NCBI GenBank assembly: GCA_016284235.1
Contig: JAEEOK010000059.1
Span: 80,281 to 144,280, forward strand
Reading direction: 5' to 3'
Length of the DNA stretch: 64,000 bases
Source of the DNA: Succinivibrionaceae bacterium
GTDB lineage: Bacteria; Pseudomonadota; Gammaproteobacteria; Enterobacterales; Succinivibrionaceae
A program made the translations under genes and the position numbers. Positions within the stretch are counted from its first letter, which is position 1. The number at the start of each line of letters is the position of its first letter. A model generated the notes under the pieces. It searched no databases. It was not told the origin of the DNA and saw only the letters and a list, made by a program, of their open reading frames with translations. Shown piece after piece: positions 1-8,462 of this stretch.

Positions 1-673
1 AGAGTTTTGCCTGTGCAGAATTGACCACTGTTGCCGTAATTTCATTATTCTGTACCCGTTCAATAAGTTCGGCATCCTGCATCGATTCCTGTACAAGAAC
101 AATATTGACCGGAGCCCAGTTCATTGTACGGAAAGCAAGATTTAACGCACGAAGAGTTTCATACGTCTTAGACGATTTTCTGATATAAAGACTCTTACCG
201 GAAATTTCCTTTATGCTGTTGATTCGGGGAGCATCTTTTTTTGTGACAATAAACTCCTGAAGTTCAGTAATAAAAGGATCGGTAAAGGCTACTTCATTCT
301 TTAAGCGTTGCGTAGGAACAATAAAACTGGCTGCTATGTCTCCGACACCCTTTTCAAGCATGGCAAATACCTGATCGGATCTCACAGGAATGTACTGAAC
401 ATCTATCTTAGTACTCCGATCTTTGAGATAAGTGTCATTGATATAAGTCTTAAGCTTTTTTCCCATTGCTACGGCAAATCCGTCCTCATGACCATCAACG
501 AAGTAGTAGTTAACACCGTCGTAGACAACAAGAACACGGATCACACCTGTTTCCACCAATTTGTCAAAATCGTAGGTGTAGTAATCAGTCATTGAGGCAA
601 TGGCTAAAGACTCTGCAGGTAGAAAAAGAGAAAATCCAAGAAAAAAGCCTCGAATACAGGACAGAAATTTCAT
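1..673 (-). CDS. Family 3 solute-binding / MltF-like periplasmic protein (partial)
   Basis: The reading frame opens at an ATG at 673 and stays open to the window edge (224 codons seen), so the C-terminus is missing. Residues 1-24 look like a signal peptide (MKFLSCIRGFFLGFSLFLP then AESLA), giving a periplasmic protein. The mature part begins with a family 3 solute-binding fold: DFDKLVETGVIRVLVVYDG, then a FAVAMGKKL helix and GDIAASFIVPTQRLKNEVAF, which matches the lobe-closing region of these proteins. The opening resembles the N-terminal half of MltF-type proteins, in which this domain precedes a lytic transglycosylase domain. The window cannot show whether the catalytic half follows, so a plain amino-acid-binding protein remains possible. 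Confidence 0.8.
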   Translation of the reverse strand, partial: MKFLSCIRGFFLGFSLFLPAESLAIASMTDYYTYDFDKLVETGVIRVLVVYDGVNYYFVDGHEDGFAVAMGKKLKTYINDTYLKDRSTKIDVQYIPVRSDQVFAMLEKGVGDIAASFIVPTQRLKNEVAFTDPFITELQEFIVTKKDAPRINSIKEISGKSLYIRKSSKTYETLRALNLAFRTMNWAPVNIVLVQESMQDAELIERVQNNEITATVVNSAQAKL

Positions 674-688
674 TTTATTGTTTGCAAA

Positions 689-1030
689 CTATCTCAGATT
701 GCGCAAACGCAGTTCAAAAATCATCTTTTCCGCAGTACATGTAAAAATAAATTTATACTTTCTTATTCTGCCACCATCTTCATCCGAATATTCAGCCTTG
801 ACCTCGCTACATATATCATGAGCCAGAGCTAATATTTTTTCATAAAGTTCAGATGCCGCCTGGGCATTATCAGAATTTACAGTACCGACAAACACATCAT
901 CCCCAGCCTTTATAACAGTTCCAATCTCGGCTGTAGCACCACACTCGGTACATTCAACATAACTGTCGCCGTTGCTGCCGATACAGCAAGATTTATTTTG
1001 TGCCTTATCCGGATCAAAGTTATCACTCAT
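689..1030 (-). CDS. YfcZ/YiiS (DUF406) family protein
   Basis: This is a 113-residue soluble protein with an upstream neighbour on the same strand. It resembles the small YfcZ/YiiS (DUF406) family of gammaproteobacteria: a Cys-containing segment (ECTECGATAEIGTVI), a helix rich in Ala/Glu, an EDGGRIRKYKFIFTC strand pair and the typical ending EKMIFELRLR. The function of the family is unknown. An in-frame GTG at 1045 could start five codons earlier. I prefer the ATG at 1030 because a G-rich stretch (GGCGGGG) sits at Shine-Dalgarno distance before it. Confidence 0.75.
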   Translation of the reverse strand: MSDNFDPDKAQNKSCCIGSNGDSYVECTECGATAEIGTVIKAGDDVFVGTVNSDNAQAASELYEKILALAHDICSEVKAEYSDEDGGRIRKYKFIFTCTAEKMIFELRLRNLR

Positions 1031-1234
1031 ATCAAACCCCGCCACTCTAAATAATAATTAAGTAATGCATTAAAATAGCATAAAGCATCACCAATAAAGA
1101 ACGGCATATTAGAAAAATGTGACTAAGAGTGCATTATTCATATTTAAAACCGAGAAAAAAACTAAAAAATCTCCACATAAAGTACAATGCTCGCAATTTA
1201 CAAAACAACCAATATCTTCCATTTAGGCAATAAA

Positions 1235-1999
1235 ATGCAAATTTTTTCTGATGAGGTATCTTTAGTTTTTCTTCATGGTTTTCTCGGCAGTTATCATGAT
1301 TTTGATAAGGTTATCAAGGCTTTGCCCGTTGAACTTCAGTCCAGAAGCCATTCCATTTCTCTCCCTGGTCATCAAAATAATGAGCCGGCAAATTACTACG
1401 ACAGCGTAAATTACATCAAAAGCAAGCTGAAGGAGTTAGGAATATCCGGAGATTATGTACTTTACGGTTACGCCACCGGCGGACGCATGGCTATTTTCTA
1501 TTCCTTTCTGACTAAGGATCCGCACATCAAGGGACTTTTCATAGAAAGTGCATCCTTCGGAATAACGGATGAGGAAAGAAAAATCCGCGAAGGCAGGGAT
1601 CTTATGTGGGCGTCGCAGTTTGCTCTCAAACCACCTGAAACAATACTCCGAAACTGGTATAACCAGCCAAGATTCAACGGAATGACTGAACAGCAGAAAG
1701 AAACGATTATAAAAAAACGGCGCCATCAAGATTTCAAAAAACTTGCGGTTCAATTTGATCTTACATCTGTTGCAAGAATGGAAAATTTCCGCGACAGACT
1801 AAATGAGCTTCCTTTTCCTGTCATCTACATATACGGTCAACTCGATGAAAAATTCAGAGAGGCAGCAGAAAGAGAAAACTCCTTTTCGAATTTCATTCCT
1901 TACCAGATACCTATGGCAAGCCACAACGTGCACTATTTTTTTCCTAACGAGGTAGCAAAAATAATATCAAGCTATGCAAATTCTGATTCTGCAACATAG
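1235..1999 (+). CDS. menH: MenH-like alpha/beta hydrolase with nucleophile Ser replaced by Ala
   Basis: Resembles MenH, 2-succinyl-6-hydroxy-2,4-cyclohexadiene-1-carboxylate synthase of menaquinone synthesis, along its whole 254 residues. Visible are the oxyanion motif VFLHGFLGSYHDFDKV, the LPGH motif, GGRMA after the elbow, WYNQPRF in the lid, GQLDEKF carrying the acid Asp, and ASHNVH carrying the His. The nucleophile elbow reads GYATGGR where MenH has GYSLGGR, so the catalytic Ser is an Ala (codon GCC). Start: ATG at 1235 has AGG seven bases upstream; an ATG at 1187 has no ribosome site. menC-like lies 330 bases downstream. Either the protein is inactive in classical MenH chemistry or it works by other residues. 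Family assignment is firm; activity is not. Confidence 0.82.
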   Translation: MQIFSDEVSLVFLHGFLGSYHDFDKVIKALPVELQSRSHSISLPGHQNNEPANYYDSVNYIKSKLKELGISGDYVLYGYATGGRMAIFYSFLTKDPHIKGLFIESASFGITDEERKIREGRDLMWASQFALKPPETILRNWYNQPRFNGMTEQQKETIIKKRRHQDFKKLAVQFDLTSVARMENFRDRLNELPFPVIYIYGQLDEKFREAAERENSFSNFIPYQIPMASHNVHYFFPNEVAKIISSYANSDSAT

Positions 2000-2061
2000 C
2001 AGAATTTTCCTGATTTAAATCAATGCTCCTGAATTTTTATCAGATCTTTTGTTTTATCAGT

Positions 2062-2083
2062 CAGGCAGACTGTGATCTGCCTG
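2062..2083. repeat. Perfect 8-bp inverted repeat between menH and menC
   Basis: CAGGCAGA and TCTGCCTG are separated by six bases, giving a strong hairpin in the roughly 330-base gap between the MenH-like and MenC-like genes. No T run follows on either strand, so it is not a standard intrinsic terminator. It could be an operator or an RNA structure. Nothing else was recognised in this gap. Confidence 0.5.
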
Positions 2084-2326
2084 CAGCGGTTATGAAGGAA
2101 AAAGCATATAGGCATCAATAATAACTGCCGGAAGCAGTATACTGAAAAACTAATGAAGCAAGAATCTCCCGCCTTTACTTGCATTGGGCGTGTCAAATTC
2201 TCAATTCTTTACAATAAAATCTCAAAGACAATAAAAAACATGCCGATAAAAGTGTAAAATTGATACATCAATAATTAATCAAATCTTCTGCAGATGTTTT
2301 AAATGAGCAAATCAGGAGCTTTATCT

Positions 2327-3271
2327 ATGAAACTGGGTCTGTACCGATACGACTTACCACTAATCAAGGCACTTCCAAACTGTAATAACGCAACCATCAG
2401 ATCTGGCCTCATAATCAGACGATATGATGGCTGGGGAGAAATTTGCCCGCTACCATACCACTCTCTTGAAACTATTGAGGCAGCTCAGGACGAAGCCATA
2501 ACCTATTTAAAAGCGCTCAACTACAATGAAAAATATGAACCGAAACTGCCATCAGTGCAATTCGGTATTGATTGCATGAACGAGCATATAAGTTATGATA
2601 TCAGTTTCTACTCAAAATTCAGCAAAACCTACAGAATACTTCTCGGTACTCCAAAGCAAATCATGTATGAGTGGTTTCAGATGCTGGGTGACTATCCTAA
2701 AGTTGCCAAACTGATAGTCGGTCAGTATTCATTAAAAGATGAACTCAGACTGATCAAGGAAATATGCAAAAAAGCACCCAACATAAAACTTATCCTGGAT
2801 GCGTCCATGAAATGGTCGCGTGAAGAAGCATACACAATGATCAATCACCTTCCGAAAGACAATATTCTCTACATAGAGGACATGTGCGACAACCTTGAGG
2901 ACATTAATGCTGTTGCCCAAAGCACGAACATACCAGTAGGCATAGATAAAATTCTTCACTACTATACCTTTGATCAATGGCGCAAACTGCCGAATCTGAC
3001 AGTAGTAATAAAGCCATCGCTTGTAGGCGGATTCAGCAAAATTCATGAACTAGTAAAAATGTGTCACCCGCTGAACATAAAAACAGTTCTTGAAACAGCA
3101 ATGGAATCTGAACTTGGAAACTACAACCTTCAAATACTCGGACAGCGTAATAAAAACTTCACTGTATATGGAATAGACTGTGCACGCTACTTCAAATACA
3201 ATCTTTTCAAACCGGGAACTGCTGAAATTGATCGTTCGCTGCTTACAGTCATATGGGAGATTGATGATTAA
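2327..3271 (+). CDS. menC: o-Succinylbenzoate synthase-like protein lacking the second KxK lysine
   Basis: Enolase-superfamily protein of 314 residues, close to E. coli MenC (320), which dehydrates SHCHC to o-succinylbenzoate for menaquinone. Typical motifs are GWGEICPLPYHSLETIEAAQ near residue 40, LDASMKW (metal Asp), YIEDM (metal Glu), GIDKI (metal Asp) and VVIKPSL (second catalytic Lys). The KxK motif that carries the acid/base Lys (AKVKVG in E. coli, Lys133) reads AKLIVG here, so that Lys is an Ile. Start: ATG at 2327 follows AGGAG by eight bases; the upstream ATG at 2303 lacks such a site. Together with the MenH-like neighbour this suggests altered or lost function, or a repurposed pair. 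Confidence 0.82.
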   Translation: MKLGLYRYDLPLIKALPNCNNATIRSGLIIRRYDGWGEICPLPYHSLETIEAAQDEAITYLKALNYNEKYEPKLPSVQFGIDCMNEHISYDISFYSKFSKTYRILLGTPKQIMYEWFQMLGDYPKVAKLIVGQYSLKDELRLIKEICKKAPNIKLILDASMKWSREEAYTMINHLPKDNILYIEDMCDNLEDINAVAQSTNIPVGIDKILHYYTFDQWRKLPNLTVVIKPSLVGGFSKIHELVKMCHPLNIKTVLETAMESELGNYNLQILGQRNKNFTVYGIDCARYFKYNLFKPGTAEIDRSLLTVIWEIDD

Positions 3272-3759
3272 AAAAAAGCCGAATACTTTACTCCCGTTAA
3301 AATGAAAATTCGTTAACCTTCGAAACCGCCGCTGTTTATAAAGTTGACAAGGATCAACGGCAGAAACAAACAGATCGGGAAAGTCATGTACAGTCCGCAA
3401 TAGTCTTCGCCTCTTTATTCCACGTCTAAAAAAATGTGTTTTAACATGCACATAGGTTATAATAGCAGTGCTCTTTAGGAAGAGTAGTTTAGCGGAGTTC
3501 TCAAAATTGTAATCCTCCGCGAAACTGCTCCCATATTACAAACTAATGGCAGATTACAGGAATGCTCAGAAACTGTAAGTAACAGATAATTGCAAGGTTA
3601 GTATCATAGAAATTTCATTTGTGAGTTTACATCCTGGGTTAATAAAAAAATGAAACACACCGACTGACAAGACTCTCCGTCCTCAGCATACTGTTTTCAG
3701 GTTCTATGACTACGCACCAACACAGATAGAAAATACATTTCAAATACAGCAGGTAAAAA
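3272..3759. other. 488-base intergenic region, leader of rnb
   Basis: No convincing gene is present on either strand. It holds one long imperfect inverted repeat (3482-3530, listed separately) and otherwise AT-rich sequence. The 3' part is probably the untranslated leader of rnb. Confidence 0.5.
3482..3530. repeat. 16-bp imperfect inverted repeat upstream of rnb
   Basis: Arm 3482-3497 (GAGTAGTTTAGCGGAG) can pair with arm 3515-3530 (CTCCGCGAAACTGCTC): 14 Watson-Crick pairs, one G-U pair and one mismatch around a 17-base loop. No T run follows. It could be a protein-binding or RNA-processing site in the rnb leader, or the remains of a small mobile repeat. Confidence 0.45.
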
Positions 3760-5778
3760 ATGTTAGATTCAGCATCACTCGCTGCTCTTCAGCAATTAAA
3801 AGACAAAATGAATGCCGGAAAACCAAATAAAAACGGCAATAAGCAGACTCAGAACGAACAAAAAGATATTTTTGAAACGAGAGACGGAACTGTAAGATCT
3901 ACAGAAAAAAGTTACGGTTTTTTAGAAACAAACAGCGGTGACTCATTTTTCATTCCACCTGCGGAAATGAAAAAAGTATTTCACGGTGACAGGATCACAG
4001 CTAAAATCGTAACAGACAAGCAGGGAAGAAAGCACGCGGTTCCATATAGGCTCATTAACCCATTCATAACATCAATTCCTGGCAGAATCTACCTTAATAC
4101 CAAGGATAATAATTACTACGTTAACGTCGACAGCCCTGGATATAGAGAAAAGATTTTCACCAAAGTACCTAATACAATAAGGCAAATTGAACCAAAAGAC
4201 GGTGACTGGGTGATTGTCGAACTCGGAGACCATCCACTGATCAAGCAGGGGAAGCAGGCAAGTCTCATGGTCAAGGAATTTATTGCCAGGAAAGATGATG
4301 CTAAAGTTCCATGGCTTGTTTCACTAAGAAAGTATAATCTTCCGGTGAAATGTCCGCCTGATCCTCAGTCCTTGGAAATAATAGACGGATTTGAGAGATC
4401 CGATTTGACAAATATTCCGTTTGTCACTATCGACAGTCCGTCCACCAGGGATATGGATGACGCTATCAGTATTGAAGATCACGGTGATTACTGGGATTTG
4501 TGGATAGCCATTGCAGATCCTACGGCGTACATAAGAACACAATCCGATATGGACAAGGAAGCTGCCGAGCGGGCTTTTACCTGCTATCTTCCAGGATACA
4601 ACATACCGATAATTCCTCACATTATGAGCGAAGGTGTCTGCTCGCTGATGCCTAACGAGAAACGCCCCGCCCTTGTTGCCAGAATCAGCGTCAACAAAGA
4701 CGGCTCTTTAAGAGGCAGTGATCCGTGCTCCTTCTGTCTGGCAACTGTCAAATCACATGCCCGCCTTGCATACGATGACGTTTCTGATCTTCTGGAGGAA
4801 GGTTCAAGTGAAAATCTAAAACCAGACGAAGTGATAGCAGTTGAACTGCAGATGTTCAGCGAATTTGCCAAAACCAGAGCAATCTTCAGATCGCAAACAA
4901 CTGTACTTTTCAAAGACAAGCCGGATTACGAAATTGATCTCGACGAGCAGGGAAAACCTATAGGGATCACTGTCGAATACCGCAGAACTGCAAATAAAAT
5001 CGTGGAAGAATGCATGATCATAGCTAATGAGTGTGCAGGAAACTTCCTTGCAAAAAAAATAGGCACTGGCGTTTTTAACAAGCATACAGGATTTGATCAT
5101 GACAAACTGGATACAATAATTAAAATTCTCGGAATGAACAACATCACTGATGTTACAAAGGAAGAGCTTGAAACCATGGATGGATACTTCCACGTCCGCA
5201 CCATCTGCGAACAGCAGCCTACAGGTTATCTTGACATGAGACTGAGAAAATTTCAGATCCCTGCAGAAATTGTAAACACACCTTCGGAGCACTTCGGACT
5301 AGGTCTGCACAGCTATGCAACATGGACGTCTCCTATCAGAAAATACGGAGATATGATCAACCACCGACTCATAAAATCAATAATTACAGGAACGGAACCA
5401 ACAGCAGAAATAACTGATTCGGTACTCTCTAAACTGAATACAGTTAAAAGAATCAACCGCTATGCTGAACGTGATGTCAACGACTGGCTCTATATAGATA
5501 TAGTTGAACCTTCCTGTAATATAACAACATACGAGGCAGAAATTAACGATATATCCCGTGGCGGCATTAAGGCTCAAATTACAGAACACGGAGCCAACAT
5601 TTTCATTCCTTTCTCTGTAATTAATCCTGACAAAATTCCGGAAATTGCAGCCAACAATGAAGAAGGCAGAATCTACGATCACGGCAAAGTAAAATACGAA
5701 CTTGCCATGAAAATAAATGTTCGCATCACAAATGTAGATAGGGTCAACAGAAATATCATTGCTGAAATAATCGAATAG
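3760..5778 (+). CDS. rnb: Exoribonuclease II
   Basis: A 3'-to-5' exoribonuclease that degrades single-stranded RNA in the cytoplasm. At 672 residues it is slightly longer than E. coli RNase II (644). Order: a lysine/asparagine-rich start, cold-shock domains over about residues 35-175, the RNB catalytic domain from about 215, and a C-terminal S1 domain from about 583. The metal-binding cluster is intact (STRDMDDAI, Asp231, Asp233, Asp234), as is the TSPIRKYGDMINHRLIK motif. The motif variants match RNase II rather than RNase R. A strong intrinsic terminator follows directly. A second RNB protein is encoded at 42125-43756. Confidence 0.95.
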   Translation: MLDSASLAALQQLKDKMNAGKPNKNGNKQTQNEQKDIFETRDGTVRSTEKSYGFLETNSGDSFFIPPAEMKKVFHGDRITAKIVTDKQGRKHAVPYRLINPFITSIPGRIYLNTKDNNYYVNVDSPGYREKIFTKVPNTIRQIEPKDGDWVIVELGDHPLIKQGKQASLMVKEFIARKDDAKVPWLVSLRKYNLPVKCPPDPQSLEIIDGFERSDLTNIPFVTIDSPSTRDMDDAISIEDHGDYWDLWIAIADPTAYIRTQSDMDKEAAERAFTCYLPGYNIPIIPHIMSEGVCSLMPNEKRPALVARISVNKDGSLRGSDPCSFCLATVKSHARLAYDDVSDLLEEGSSENLKPDEVIAVELQMFSEFAKTRAIFRSQTTVLFKDKPDYEIDLDEQGKPIGITVEYRRTANKIVEECMIIANECAGNFLAKKIGTGVFNKHTGFDHDKLDTIIKILGMNNITDVTKEELETMDGYFHVRTICEQQPTGYLDMRLRKFQIPAEIVNTPSEHFGLGLHSYATWTSPIRKYGDMINHRLIKSIITGTEPTAEITDSVLSKLNTVKRINRYAERDVNDWLYIDIVEPSCNITTYEAEINDISRGGIKAQITEHGANIFIPFSVINPDKIPEIAANNEEGRIYDHGKVKYELAMKINVRITNVDRVNRNIIAEIIE

Positions 5779-5800
5779 CTTGATAAAAACCTTTACGCAT

Positions 5801-5838
5801 AAAAAAAGGAAGATTAGAAAATCTTCCTTTTTTTATTG
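5801..5838 (+). terminator. Intrinsic terminator of rnb
   Basis: AAAAAAAGGAAGATT and AATCTTCCTTTTTTT form a perfect stem around a four-base loop, ending in a T run, about 25 bases after the rnb stop. The stem is A/T flanked on both sides, so it could act on both strands. Confidence 0.9.
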
Positions 5839-6064
5839 TATCCAAATTGCACTTTCCATGAGAAGAATATTTCCGTCACCAAACAGCAAAGTTCCGTAAG
5901 AACCAGCAATTCACATCAGCAAAATTTGAAGTAAAGGTACTAATGTCAGAGCAAAACATCCGCTACACCTGGGCATGAAGAACAATTCGAATCAAAAGAC
6001 TGCACACCTTTGTGTTCAGATAACAGCGTTACCGCATAATACCGAAGATACAAAGGAATAACAC

Positions 6065-6090
6065 GGGCAGGGCTTTAAAAACCGCTGCCC
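6065..6090 (-). terminator. Possible terminator of prlC
   Basis: On the minus strand, 35 bases after the prlC stop, GGGCAG pairs with CTGCCC around an internal GG/CC pair. The following tract is only moderately T-rich, so termination may be weak. The rest of 5839-6124 shows no gene. Confidence 0.35.
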
Positions 6091-6124
6091 AGAAATATAC
6101 ATTAAGCAGATTAACCGGCTGTTT

Positions 6125-8188
6125 TTAACCGACAATACCCTTGTGCCTCAGCAGTGCATCAATCCTCGGTTCTCTTCCGCGGAAGTTTTTAAACTGTTCC
6201 ATAGAAGGAATCGAACCACCGATTTCAAGAATCTTATGCAAAAAATCCAAACCAGTTTCACGATTGAAAATTCCCTCTTCCTCAAACCGGCTAAAAGCAT
6301 CGGAAGAAAGAAGCTCGGCCCAAAGGTAGCTGTAATAGCCGGCCGCATAGCCTCCAGAGAAAATATGCAGGAACGAATCTTCAAATCTGTTAAATTCAGG
6401 AATTTTATCCACGCATACCAGATCTCTCACTTCATCTATAACTTTTCTGACTCTGTCTCCAAGAACTGGATCATATTCAAGATGCAATCTGAAATCAGAC
6501 AATGCGAACATAAGCTGTCTTAAAATAAACAGAGCCGAATGATAATTCTTAGAATCAAGAAGAAGTTTCAGTTTATCTTCCGGAAGAGACTCTCCCGTCT
6601 CCACATTTGAAGAAATAAATTTCAGAGCTTCCGACTGCCAGCACCAGTTTTCCATAAACTGACTTGGAAGTTCAACAGCATCCCACGCAACTCCGTTTAT
6701 ACCGGAAACTCCATGAACATCAACAGTTGTGAGCAGGAGATTCAAAGTGTGACCGAACTCATGAAAAATAGTAGTCACATCATCATGTGTCAGAAGAGAA
6801 GGTTTACCGTCAATTGGCGGATTGAAATTACAAACAACATAGGCCACGGGATGACGAACTTTCCCATCCGGCATAATCATACGATCAACGGCATCATCCA
6901 TCCATGCTCCTGATCGCTTGCTTGTTCTGGCATACGGATCTAGATAAAAGCTTCCTCTGAAGGAGTTTTCAGCATCAAACACATCATAAAATGTAACATC
7001 CTTGTGATAAAGCTCTACAGCACCTTCATGCGGACGAACAGTAATCCCGAACAAACGGTTGCAGGTTTCAAAAAGTCCTTCAAGTACCTTATTCAAAGGA
7101 AAATAAACCCTCAGTTCCTCTGAGGAAAAATTATAAAGATGAAGCTTATACTTTTCCGAATAATAAGTTCGATCCCATGCTTTAAGTTCACTGCACCCGT
7201 AATTTTGTTCAGCGAACTTTCTTAGTTCTCTGTCCTCCTCTTCACCCTGCTTTCTTGCTCTATTTGCTAAATCCAAGAGAAAATCCATAACCTGCTTCGG
7301 ACTTTCAGCCATTTTCTCGGCAAGGGAATACTCCGGATAATTGTCAAAACCAAGAAGTTTTGCCAGACGATAGCGTAAATCAAGAATTTCCCTAAGTACG
7401 GGACCGTTGTCCCATTTACCTGCATCAGGCCCCTGATCCGATGCTCTTGTTACATAGGCCTCATAACAAATTCTACGAAGTTCAGATGAATCAGCATATT
7501 GCATGACAGGAAGATATGACGGGAAATCCAACGTGAACACCCACCCGTCAAGCTGGCGCTGTTTTGCATTTTCCTTGGCGAGAGCAAGAGCCGACTGCGG
7601 TAAACCCGACAACTCCTTTTCATCAGTAACCTGATAAAACCAGCCATTCACTGCGTCAAGAACATTATTGCTGAAAATGGAACTGAGTTCCGACAGCCGC
7701 GTAACGAGTTTAAGATATTCAGCCTGATCCTTTTCACTGAGAGCAATACCTGCAAGTCTGAAATCTCTCATAGTATTTTCAACATCCTGCTTCTGTGCAC
7801 GCGTAAGCTTTTCATACGCAGGATTACTCATCATTTTTTTATAAGCTTCGTAAAGTCTTTTATTCTGACCGACATAAGCTCCGTACTCTGACAGTGCCGG
7901 CAAACATTCATCATGTGCCGCACGCATCTGCTCTGTATTCATTACACTGTTCAAATGACTTACCGGTGACCATGCAAGATTCAAACGATCATCTGCCAAA
8001 TCCAGTGGTCTCACAAGGTTTTCATATGTGTACTCACCGCTCTTTTCGACCCTGTCCAGAGTCTCTTCTATGCATTTTTTACTTTGCTCTATCAGAGTCA
8101 AAACAGCATCCTTGACATCCTCAGGCCTTATTTTTGAAAATTCAGGCAACCCGTTAATTTCTAACAAATAATTATTATTCAAACTCAT
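6125..8188 (-). CDS. prlC: Oligopeptidase A (M3 zinc metallopeptidase)
   Basis: Cytoplasmic zinc peptidase of the thimet oligopeptidase family; it finishes degradation of peptides released by ATP-dependent proteases and of cleaved signal peptides. The 687-residue length fits E. coli OpdA (680). The HEFGH zinc motif is at residues 476-480 within TIFHEFGHTLN, and the downstream SQFMENW segment supplies the third-ligand region. The start is the ATG at 8188, with AGGTG five bases upstream; an in-frame TTG at 8206 would add six residues without support. It is divergent from the sensor kinase across about 270 bases and appears to be a single-gene unit. Confidence 0.95.
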   Translation of the reverse strand: MSLNNNYLLEINGLPEFSKIRPEDVKDAVLTLIEQSKKCIEETLDRVEKSGEYTYENLVRPLDLADDRLNLAWSPVSHLNSVMNTEQMRAAHDECLPALSEYGAYVGQNKRLYEAYKKMMSNPAYEKLTRAQKQDVENTMRDFRLAGIALSEKDQAEYLKLVTRLSELSSIFSNNVLDAVNGWFYQVTDEKELSGLPQSALALAKENAKQRQLDGWVFTLDFPSYLPVMQYADSSELRRICYEAYVTRASDQGPDAGKWDNGPVLREILDLRYRLAKLLGFDNYPEYSLAEKMAESPKQVMDFLLDLANRARKQGEEEDRELRKFAEQNYGCSELKAWDRTYYSEKYKLHLYNFSSEELRVYFPLNKVLEGLFETCNRLFGITVRPHEGAVELYHKDVTFYDVFDAENSFRGSFYLDPYARTSKRSGAWMDDAVDRMIMPDGKVRHPVAYVVCNFNPPIDGKPSLLTHDDVTTIFHEFGHTLNLLLTTVDVHGVSGINGVAWDAVELPSQFMENWCWQSEALKFISSNVETGESLPEDKLKLLLDSKNYHSALFILRQLMFALSDFRLHLEYDPVLGDRVRKVIDEVRDLVCVDKIPEFNRFEDSFLHIFSGGYAAGYYSYLWAELLSSDAFSRFEEEGIFNRETGLDFLHKILEIGGSIPSMEQFKNFRGREPRIDALLRHKGIVG

Positions 8189-8462
8189 CAAACACCTCAA
8201 TAACAAGCCTCTGATCAGACCTGTACATACATTACTCTATTCACTTAAACCCATCGAATGTTACGAACAAAGACTAGATATGATTATTTTCGCTCTCCAA
8301 CGGAAATCCGGTAAGGTCGGATAAAGGTATTTATACCGCACGCCAGCAATAACTCAAGCTTACAGTTCAAAAATAGCAGATTATTTGAACTGATCATAAG
8401 AATTCAATCTTTACATTTAATAAAATCAGACTGAGTATGCAAAGAAAAACTAAGAGAATTGT

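Noticed and set aside
3050..3451. 133-codon minus-strand frame over the end of menC
   Set aside because: Overlaps the conserved menC coding region and has a basic, aromatic-rich composition without any motif.
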